Of a stretch of DNA of 64,000 nt, positions 55,276-64,000 are shown in pieces. This DNA comes from Achatina immaculata (Eukaryota; Mollusca; Gastropoda; Stylommatophora; Achatinidae). The notes under the pieces were generated by a model. The model was not told where the DNA came from and ran no database searches. It was given only the letters and a program-made list of their open reading frames with translations. Both the position numbers and the translations under genes were made by a program. Location: assembly GCA_009760885.1 (NCBI GenBank), contig CM019696.1, positions 48,278,574 to 48,342,573 on the forward strand. Reading direction: 5' to 3'. Position 1 is the first letter of the stretch. Every line of letters begins with the position of its first letter.

Positions 55276-55569
55276 TTCAACATTTTATCTTTATTTTCAC
55301 CACAAACAATGGGCTGACATAGGTGAGCAAAATAAAAACTTGAATCTAGCTCTTATCTTTTACTTAAAAGGTTTTGAAATACTTTCTGACATCTCTTCCA
55401 GACTTGGGGCATTTCTACCAATGCGCTACTAGTCTAAAAGGTGTATGAGGTAGGAGATTAGACAAGTGTTCCTCTTCTAATGTGTTACCTGTCTGCAGAA
55501 GAAAAAAAACCCACCAACCTGTCATGATCTGTGAACTTCATTTCCCAAAATCTTGCTGTGGTCAGCCCC

Positions 55570-55812
55570 TGAGAACCACTCGCAGCCTTCCACGAGTGTC
55601 AGAGCAGGCTTTCCAGCCCTGAGACAACCAAACACTTGCAGTCTTCAATGAGTGTCAGAGCAGGCTTTCCAGCCCTGAGACAACCAAACACTTGCAGTCT
55701 TCAACGAGTGTCAGAGCAGGCTTTCCAGCCCTGAGACAACCAAACACTTGCAGTCTTCCACGAGTGTCAGAGCCGGCTCTCCAGCCCTGAGACAATCAAA
55801 CACTCACAGGCT
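55570..55812. repeat. 56-bp tandem repeat, four copies
   Basis: GAGTGTCAGAGCAGGCTTTC, CAGCCCTGAGACAACCAAAC, ACTTGCAGTCTTCAAC; starts include 55594 and 55650. Confidence 0.94.
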
Positions 55813-55827
55813 GCCTGAGCCACATAT

Positions 55828-55983
55828 CTTGACACCTTGTCTCTGTCTTGACACCTTGTCTCTGTCTTGACACCTTGTCTCTGTCTTGACACCTTGTCTC
55901 TGTCTTGACACCTTGTCTCTGTCTTGGCACCTTGTCTCTGTCTTGACACCTTGTCTCTGTCTTGGCACCTTGTCTCTGTCTGC
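55828..55983. repeat. 19-bp minisatellite, eight copies
   Basis: CTTGACACCTTGTCTCTGT, with two CTTGGCACC variants. Confidence 0.96.
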
Positions 55984-56142
55984 ACAATGGAGGACCTTTG
56001 AGGAGTTTCACGTCCTATGTTGCAAATGTCTGAGGGCAGAACTCATGAAACTACCTAAAACTTAACAGGATGTATCCATCTTTATCCAGAATGTTCCAGA
56101 AACACCACAACAATGGCAAAAGTGGTATGATAAAGCTGTTTC

Positions 56143-56350
56143 CAATGTTCCCTCTAAGCAGTGCTAGCGTGGACTGGCTGGCACATACATTTTTATCCCT
56201 CTGCACACAGATTTTTGGCTCAGTGTGTAAGCATGCAATATAATGATGAAAAGTGTTAATGATTCACACAAAACTTTAATGCCAGGAGATCTTTTGGCTC
56301 ACAATGTAGAATTTTTGCTCACAACACTTCACATTTTAGAGAACACATTG
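56143..56350 (+). mobile_element. Small MITE with inverted ends CAATGTTCCCTCTAA
   Basis: The left end CAATGTTCCCTCTAAG mirrors the right end TTTTAGAGAACACATTG. It is 208 bp with no frame. The end sequence resembles hAT-type MITEs; a target duplication is not clear. Confidence 0.6.
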
Positions 56351-56925
56351 ACCATCAGCCTCTGTTATCACAATATCTGTTTCTAGACAAGTCTATATAA
56401 ATTAGAGCCTGAATAATGATGTGTTTAGCGCAAGCAATTCTCATTTGTTGGTTTTAGTTTGCTTCAGACGTTCAAGTGAACTATCTGTACAAAAATAGCT
56501 CTTCCTTCAGTTGGAGAATGATAAGGTGACAAGCCTGACACTGATCACAGCGCCCTCTGTTGTGTGGACAGGTTAAGGAACATATGTTACCTTAAATGCC
56601 TCAATCGTGTGAAATGCAGCTTCTCTGTGTATGTTTCATACATTTAGAAATTAGAAAGGTTAAAAAAAAAAGTAACCAGAAATAATGGTGGATAAAGCTC
56701 CATCACAAGTATCACTCTATGAGAGCTCATATACTGTATGTATAAAATATGATATAAATACAGGAATATAAGTGTAGGTAAGAGTTTAAAAATGTGCAGA
56801 ACAATACACAGCTCTGAAAATTTAATAACAAAGAAACTAAAGCCCAGTGCAAGGAACCACTACCTCAGCTGTACAAGAAATGATTATTTCTTTACTGTTT
56901 ATGAGTTTTTGTTTTCTTGTATCAA

Positions 56926-57150
56926 GTGAGTCTTTTATCAAAGGTGTCTTTTATCAAAGGAGTCTTTTATCACAGGAGTCTTTTATCAAAGGAGTCTTTT
57001 ATCAAAGGAGTCTTTTATCAAAGAAGTCTTCAATCTCCTACATTTTCTTATATCAAAGGGGTCTTTAATTTCTTACATTTTCTTGTATCAAAGAAGTCTT
57101 TAATTTCATACATTTTCTTATATCAAGTGAGTCTTTAATTTCATACATTT
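56926..57150. repeat. Irregular repeat (TATCAAAGGAGTCTTT) of about 17-37 bp
   Basis: A short unit AGTCTTTTATCAAAGG in the left half passes into a longer unit with TCTACATTTTCTTATATCAA-like inserts in the right half. Confidence 0.88.
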
Positions 57151-57412
57151 TCCATCGAATTTTATGAAAAAAAAATCCAGGCCTAAAACTCAACATTTAT
57201 ATTTTGAACAGTAATGACAAAAAAAAAAAAAAATGAAAAAGAGAGAGTAAAACAGTGCACATAATTCATAGGACTGTAGAGGACATGTGAAGAGAATAAA
57301 GATCTACAGTAAAAGCTGGCTGTGCACCATATAAATAGGTGAGAATGCACTGTTACCTCTTAAGATACCATAAAAATATCAGATGTGCAATGCTCAGCCC
57401 ATGTTTAAAGAC

Positions 57413-58214
57413 ATGGAAGGAAATCTAGCAAATGTTTGCAACATGGAAGGAAATCTAACGGATGTTTGCAACGTGGAAGGAAATCTAATGGGTGTTTGCA
57501 ACGTGGAAGGAAATCTAACGGGTGTTTGCAACGTGGAAGGAAATCTAATGGGTGTTTGCAACATGGAAGGAAATCTAACAGGTGTTTGCAATGTAGAAGG
57601 AAATCTAATGGGCATTTGCAATGTGGAAGGAAATCTAACGGGCATTTGCAATGTGGAAGGAAATCTAACATGTGTTTGCAACATGGAAAGAAATCTAATG
57701 GGTATTTGCAGCATGGAAGGAAATCTAATGGGTATTTGCAGCATGGAAGGAAAACTAACATGTGTTTGCAACGTGGAAGGAAATCTAACAGATGTTTGCA
57801 ACATGGAAGGAAATCTAGCAGATATCTGCAACATAGAAATCTAGCAGATGTTTGCAACATGAAAGGAAATCTAGCAGATGTTTGCAGCATGGAAGGAAAT
57901 CTAGCAGATGTTTGCAGCATGGAAGGAAATCTAGCAGATGTTTGCAGCATGGAAGGAAATCTAGCAGATGTTTGCAGCATGGAAGGAAATCTAGCAGATG
58001 TTTGCAGCATGGAAGGAAATCTAGCAGATGTTTGCAGCATGAAAGGAAATCTAGCAGATGTTTGCAGCATGGAAGGAAATCTAGCAGATGTTTGCAGCAT
58101 GGAAGGAAATCTAGCAGATGTTTGCAACATGGAAGGAAATCTAGCAGATGTTTGCAACATGGAAGGAAATCTAGCAGATGTTTGCAACATGGAAGGAAAT
58201 CTAGCAGATGTTTG
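57413..58214. repeat. 30-bp minisatellite, about 27 copies, in two sub-blocks
   Basis: AACATGGAAGGAAATCTAGC followed by AGATGTTTGC. The left block (to about 57790) is diverse (TAATGGGTGTTTGC, TAACGGGCATTTGC); the right block is almost homogeneous. As 30 is divisible by three, frames on both strands stay open, giving a decapeptide such as MEGNLADVCN. Confidence 0.97.
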
Positions 58215-58229
58215 TGCCATGTGAACCTT

Positions 58230-60900
58230 CTATCCTCCACTTTTACTCATTAGTTTTTTTTTGTTTTTGAAATTCCAAAAACATTATTTTTTTTCCTTTT
58301 CTCATGTAAAACAATGATGATTTTCATTCAAGCAACTTTCTGCTTGCAAAATGAATGGCAAAAGTAACCAATACCTGGTCCGTTTAAATATACTGGAAGA
58401 CAGGAGCAGTTCAGTTATGTGAACACTGGGTTATCATGTTAAGGACTCTGTCAGAGGCTGGTCCCCAATATGCACCAGATCAAAGCAGGTCACGGTATTA
58501 CTGACCTTAGCAGCAGCTGACAGTGGAAGAACCACCATCACAGCTTGGTCCAGATATATCAACGACATGAGATTTAGATTGCATGAAAATAGTGTTGAGA
58601 CAAAACAGGGATTCTCACACAGGGGGGGAATTCTCTCCCCCCTTCAGTGTTTTTTTTTTGGGGGGGGGGGGTGAGGGGTGGGGGAAGAAAGAAAAAGAGG
58701 ACATTGGAACCACAAACTGACAGATTCAAACCGTTGGAATATTGATATCAAACTGTTAAAATACTTATCTCCCTACAATGTGATTTTCAAAATATTCCAG
58801 CAGTCTGAGTCTGTCAATATGTGGCCCCAATATCCCCCTCCCAACCCGCCCCCAATCAAATATCTGGGTTGGGGGTGGGATGAGAAGGAGAATTCCTCAT
58901 TAACTGAGACCCATAGAGACAGAACCATCTTAAGCACTAGGAAACAGAACAAAAGCAGAACACAGTTTTACCATGGAGATTCATTGAGACAGAACCATCT
59001 TAAGCACTAGGAAACAGAACAAAAGCACAACATGGTTTTACCACGGAGGTCTTTCAAGATGTCCCTAAGAAAAAATACTATTTGTCAAAAAAAAAAAAGA
59101 GGACCACATTGCCCAAAACAGAAATTTTGTCCACTAATGAAGATTTAAAACGTTTTTTTTTCCTTTCAAATAAAATGTCTCCAAATTAAAAACTATAAAA
59201 GTTTTCGGTGGATTAAAGAAAACTATTTCTGTGGTCTGGATTAATGAAGAACTTTCTTAAATTTGTCCTGACTTTACCAAAAAAAAAAAAAAATGTAAAG
59301 CCTTCATTGGTCTCTCACTGCTGAAATATTTAAGAAAAAACACGTAGAAACAATAATGCTTCCAAAAAATCCTTCAAAATCATACTGGTTAACCTTAAAC
59401 AGTCATACGAAATTGTGTTAATATTAACATCTGTATATACAGACAGTGCATCGAACAGGCAAACAGGACACAACAAAGCTGTCAGTGTGACATTTGCTGC
59501 AGCAAATCTGTCATAAAATGGTGGCAAAATAATGAAAGCTTAGTAATATGGTGACTGCTAATTTTTGTTCACAATGAGCAAAGCAAGCTATAAATACTGG
59601 GATCACATGCCCATCAACTAGCCAGTCACGATAAGTGATGATAAAAATAAGCTATAAATACCGAAAGTTTAGGAATGACAACAAGGGAGATCACTACAAT
59701 TTATTTAATATTTTATTAACATTTAAAAATGTCCAGCTTTGTGACACAACAGATAAGCCATGCAATCACTTGACAATCATGCACTTAACAAACAATCCAT
59801 AAATAAATACGGTTTGAGAAAAATTACAGTAAAGGAAAAATAATAGCCAGTGTGAAAATCTCAATACAAGTACCCAATGCTAAAAGCGAATTAACTCTAT
59901 AAAAAATTTTTTACAGGACAGAAAGAATGCAATCAACATTCACTGACACTTTGAACTACAGTATTCATAAATACATAAAAATACCAATCATTACAAAAGT
60001 CAGTTTTCCATCTTAAGATGAACAAGCAAATCATCCCCAAATTGAATGTACCACTTACAGATGAGAAAAATACAGAAAACAAAAAATATTTTTAAAATTC
60101 ACATGAAATATGGTGTCATGGATAGTTTTTCACGAATCTACTCACAGTAAACATTCAATGTTTTCTAAAAAAAATGAAACATAACGCAATTCCATCAGTG
60201 CAACTTCTACTCAATATTACTTTTCCCCATGTTTTGTAGTATCTTTCTTGTATCCTTGAAGAAAAACAAACTGTAAATGTCATTAAAGCACGCACCAAAG
60301 TACAAATGTTACCCTTCAGTAAACAAATAGTAATACATGAATGCCTGAAAAAAGCATGCTTCTCAATGCCTGGCAGTGTACAGAATGTTTTCCTGTACCT
60401 GGAGGTGTGACATGAAGCACATAAGAGTTGTAAAAATCTCTATGTGAGGTACAGCTTCAACAGGAATCTAAAATGACCTGGCTTAATAATCTAGCTCAAG
60501 ACACCCCTCTTCATGGTGGAGCTTACAAGGAAACGTGAACTCTGCAGCTGTGCAGGTAGTCTGTGAAAACTCAAGACATGAAAAAAAAAAGTACAACAAG
60601 CCACCACCATTCCTTGCTTCACAGAGTTCAACGGCTACCATTGATTCCACACAGTTCCGCAGATACCTATCCCGGTAAATAAAAGCTGGATATAACTTTA
60701 CAAATCACTTAACTCATGTGACTGAACACAGCACAAACAGAATATTCAAGATCAAAGAAAGTCACAACATAACTTCATGATGAAACATCAAAGTTTTTCA
60801 CAACTGTTTGTTGCACTTCAGCAACTTGGAAACAAATACTGCCACTGAAAACTACAGAAGATTTTCTCTTCTGTTGCCAGTACTGAGAAAACTAGAAATC
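58230..60900. other. AT-rich intergenic sequence
   Basis: Contains G-runs at about 58622-58690, a two-copy repeat of about 75 bp at 58905-59050 (ACAGAACCATCTTAAGCACT twice) and many A-runs. No conserved gene was recognised. It could include untranslated sequence of an undetected gene. Confidence 0.45.
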
Positions 60901-60902
60901 TG

Positions 60903-61228
60903 TTGAGCTAACATGCTCACAGAATCTTATCTCCATATTCTGCTAACCTAAAATGCTCACAGAATCTTATCTCCATATTCTGCTGACCTAACATGCTCAC
61001 AGAATCTTATCTCCATATTCTGCTGACCTAACATGCTCACAGAATAATATCTCCATATTCTGCTGACCTAACATGCTCACAGAATCTTATCTCCATATTC
61101 TGCTGACCTAACATGATCACAGAATCTTATCTCCATATTCTGCTGACCTAACATGCTCACAGAATCTTATCTCCATATTCTGCTGAGCTAACATGCTCAC
61201 AGAATCTTATCTCCATATTCTGCTGAAG
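60903..61228. repeat. 40-bp minisatellite, eight copies
   Basis: CTAACATGCTCACAGAATCT followed by TATCTCCATATTCTGCTGAC, exactly 40 bp apart. Confidence 0.97.
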
Positions 61229-61454
61229 TGAAACCTTCATGTGTATCATGTGAAATCTAACAACCTCAGGTTCAAAGTTCAAAATTCAGACTCCGGCTTA
61301 ACTGCATTTGGGACAACCCCATATATACTCCACCACATGCCACAGCATCCATCCAAGAGTATGTTTGCTAATAGTTCCTGTCAAATGTTGGTTGTTTACA
61401 ATCTCAGGTAAACAAAACTAACTGTAAACTGCAATGACAAAATAGTAGGGAAAA

Positions 61455-61985
61455 TTTTCATTATCATGATCAGACAACTCAGTAATCAGCCAGTTAAAAG
61501 ACAATTCAGTAATCACCCAACTGGAAGACACCTCAGTAATCAATCAATTAAAAGACAACTCAGTAATCAGCCAATTGAAAGAAACCTCAGGAATCAGTAA
61601 ATTAAAAGACAATTCAGTAATCAGCCAATTGAAAGAAACCTCAGGAATCAGTAAATTAAAAGACAACTCAGTAATCAGCCAACTGAAAGAAACCTCAGGA
61701 ATTAGTAAATTAAAAGACAACTCAGTAATCAGCCAATTGAAAGAAACCTCAGGAATCAGTAAATTAAAAGACAACTCAGTAATCAGCCAACTGAAAGAAA
61801 CCTCAGGAATCAGTAAATTAAAAGACAACTCAGTAATCAGCCAACTGAAAGAAACCTCAGGAATCAGTAAATTAAAAGACAACTCAGTAATCAGCCAATT
61901 GAAAGAAACCTCAGGAATCAGTAAATTAAAAGACAACTCAGTAATCAGCCAAATAACAGACAATTTAGTAATCAGTCAACTGAAA
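61455..61985. repeat. 54-bp minisatellite, about eight copies plus partial units
   Basis: CAGTAATCAGCCAATTGAAA, GAAACCTCAGGAATCAGTAA, ATTAAAAGACAACT. It is itself built from two related half-units. The 18-codon unit keeps a frame open on each strand. Confidence 0.96.
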
Positions 61986-62514
61986 AGGAAGCAGTAATTA
62001 GCCTCTCATAAGCACCGTAAATAATAAAATAAGCAATAAATAATAGAATTTGTAAGAATAACAATACTTGTGATACCTGCATACACTGAAGTGATATTCT
62101 GCTTTTTTTCCATTTACAAACAACAATAGCACAGAAAAAAAAAAAAGAACAAATGTTGCAAGTTGCAGATGACAAAAGAGACTGACAAGACGAAATCCAG
62201 ACAACACATTCTGTGAAAACATGCATGAAAGCACAGAGAGAAGGTACGAGAATAACTACTGCAAAATGAAGACTAAAATTAACTTCATCTCAAATACCTG
62301 AAAAAAAAAACTGTCACAGGAAGCATCTGTGATCCAGTGCCTGTGCACTAACAGCTGTTAAATGTGTCAAGTTTTGACTCTCAACCTACAAAACAGTAAC
62401 TGAAATCTAGAAATTTTTTTTTGTAATAAAAAGAAAAAAATCGTGATCAAAAAGTGACATGATGTCTATTTTAGTAATTATAGTAGTTTAAAAAACAAGC
62501 TGTCACGTGGAGCA

Positions 62515-62690
62515 CAACATGCCAAAGAAAAAGAGGTCGACCATGTGAAACATTGTTAAGAGAAGCCAATTTAGTGGGCATAACATCCCCAGATGAAGTT
62601 GAAAGACTCTTCGAGAACAGGAAAACTTGGCAAACAGCTATGCGAGCCCTACGTGACGTTTAATGGCACGGGAAGGATGTAAGATGTAAT
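62515..62690 (+). mobile_element. LINE family C, 3' fragment, plus orientation
   Basis: Reads CQRKRGRPCETLLREANLVG and then DEVERLFENRKTWQTAMRAL, matching the minus-strand copies at 15600 and 52464. It ends GTTTAATGGCACGGGAAGGA then TGTAAGAT. Confidence 0.8.
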
Positions 62691-62827
62691 AGTAGTTTAA
62701 AATTATGAACTCTTAACTATGAAACAAAACCATATGACTGTGGTTATTTCTAAAAAAAAAAAAAGCTGTTTAAATGGCTCACAGCAGGTTAAGAGTTGTG
62801 CAGAAAAAGTAGACAAAATCTCGTATT

Positions 62828-62995
62828 CTAGCTCTTACAGAATACGTCAGAGCACAAGAGTTCTGGTGACAGATTGGCCGAGCGAACAGTGATGCAGGTT
62901 CTCACGCTGAAGAGGCAAGTTCTGCTCTTTCTGCCATCACTCTCCATCTGAATCAGCTGTAGGAACAGGTACTCTGCACAATATGTGGAGGAAAA
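62828..62995 (-). other. Candidate terminal exon of an unrecognised minus-strand gene
   Basis: After a possible acceptor (minus-strand ATGGAAGCAG), a phase-0 frame reads FSSTYCAEYLFLQLIQMESD then GRKSRTCLFSVRTCITVRS and ends DVFCKS and a TAG. Its composition is more protein-like and less repetitive than its neighbours. I recognise no family, and the upstream exons would lie beyond 63000 or outside the window. It may be chance. Confidence 0.2.
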
Positions 62996-63059
62996 CTGCT
63001 TCCATAAATGAAGAATATCCACATGAATGGTGAATCTGATGAATTATAGTGGATTAAAC

Positions 63060-63096
63060 CACACGCACGCACACACACACACACGCACACACACAG
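63060..63096. repeat. (CA)n microsatellite
   Basis: CACACGCACGCACACACACA and onward. Confidence 0.92.
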
Positions 63097-63579
63097 AGCT
63101 GTCACCAGATGAGGGAATACAGGAAACCATGAGCTAAACAATTTCATATAGGAATAGTTATTTTTTAAGAAACTTTTTTTTAATAAGATAAAAGTGCCAT
63201 GACAAAGTAATATTCATTAATTTACTTGATAAATTAAATAAACAATATTTCTATCATTAATTAATGACACTAAATAAAGTGACATGATGTAGTAAATCAT
63301 GATACTTATAAATGATTTTTCCACCTCTACCCAGCACTGAGTAGCTTCATCTGCTGGAAACTAACTGCCTCGATTATTAAAATGCAAAGAAGAAAACAAC
63401 TCTTCCCTACAGCAGAACTGCTGCTGCTACTGCTCAGTTTCTGATTTTCAGCAGTTTCCAGCAATGTTTAGGAGTTTTATGCAAACTTGTTCAACAAAAA
63501 GGAAAGAAACAAATGTCACGGCTACTCACAAAACCATTAACCTGTGTCAGTCCTGGTAAAAATATTCTGTCTGATGCAT

Positions 63580-63893
63580 TTCTCTCTCTCTCTGAACCTT
63601 AAGTGCCCAGGGCACATGGGGCTTCCGCAAGGGTTTTCCACAAATGCCTGTCCTTTGCTTTTTTTTTCTGCTCTTGCCCAGGTAAGCCCTCTATCGCTCA
63701 ACATCCTCTCTGTTGTTTTCTCCATGTCTCTTTTGGTCTACCCTTACTTCTGTTCCCCTGTGGTGTCCATCTTAGTGCTATTTTTGGTAGCGAGTTGTCA
63801 GTCATTCGGAGCACATGTCCCAGCCATCGCCAGCGTCTTTCCTCAATAACTGTTGTCAGTGGCTTCATCTGCATCTCTGTCAACAAGATGTTT
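63580..63893 (-). mobile_element. LINE family A, 3' fragment
   Basis: (CT)n, GAACCTTAAGTGCCCAGGGC, then the family body to about AACAAGATGTT. The minus strand reads [20 protein letters not shown] and [13 protein letters not shown]. Confidence 0.9.
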
Positions 63894-64000
63894 TAAAATA
63901 TTCATATAACCCTGTAAATGACTTCTGGCCAAAGGGCAATCATTTCAGTATTTATCAATGATAATGCAGGAAATGGCAGCCATGAAATTTAGATATTTTC

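Noticed and set aside
57383..58253. Open frames on both strands over the 30-bp array
   Set aside because: The unit is a multiple of three and stop-free in several phases. Frames are open on both strands at once, with no flanking domain.
58620..58690. G-quadruplex regulatory element
   Set aside because: Long G-runs are present, but with no gene context. Homopolymer length in assemblies is unreliable.
61544..61997. Paired plus and minus frames of about 140 codons
   Set aside because: Products of the 54-bp repeat (18 codons) with no unique sequence.

Overview
The window is animal nuclear DNA. It has spliced genes with GT-AG introns, introns far longer than exons, many degraded non-LTR retrotransposons and DNA-transposon remnants, and an exceptional load of tandem repeats. 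The protein similarities and repeat types suggest a marine invertebrate, most likely a mollusc (gastropod). That placement is inference. No prokaryotic, viral or toxin gene was seen.

Three conserved housekeeping genes are well supported. (1) SSR3 (TRAP-gamma, translocon-associated protein), + strand: the last three coding exons, 912-5422; the 5' part lies upstream of the window. (2) ANKRD49, - strand: complete coding sequence in three exons, 14311 down to 8451, 234 codons. (3) PGD (6-phosphogluconate dehydrogenase), + strand: complete coding sequence in twelve exons, 22539-49411, 484 codons, with every splice phase closing correctly. SSR3 and ANKRD49 are convergent; ANKRD49 and PGD are divergent, about 8.2 kb apart. 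The three act in unrelated processes (ER protein translocation; an ankyrin-repeat protein; the oxidative pentose phosphate pathway), so no operon-like link is implied.

Nearly everything else is repetitive. I count more than thirty tandem arrays with units of about 19-107 bp. They occupy almost every long PGD intron, the SSR3 introns, the ANKRD49 introns and the region after PGD. Several touch splice sites: a 32-bp array runs into the acceptor of PGD exon 5, and a 50-bp array repeats the donor of PGD exon 9. Interspersed elements include a seven-copy LINE family with (CT)n/(GA)n 3' tails, at least four other LINE families, a three-copy TTAA-flanked piggyBac-like MITE, a broken mariner, an 1.8-kb hAT remnant, smaller hAT-like MITEs and a tRNA-derived SINE. 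Many insertions can be dated relative to the arrays because target-site duplications or empty sites are visible.

From about 50 kb to the end I recognise no conserved gene, only repeats, LINE tails and one weak candidate terminal exon (62828-62995, - strand). The long open frames in the arrays at 30.3-31.4, 39.6-40.9, 41.0-41.7, 57.4-58.2 and 61.5-62.0 kb are best read as by-products of stop-free repeat units, not genes.
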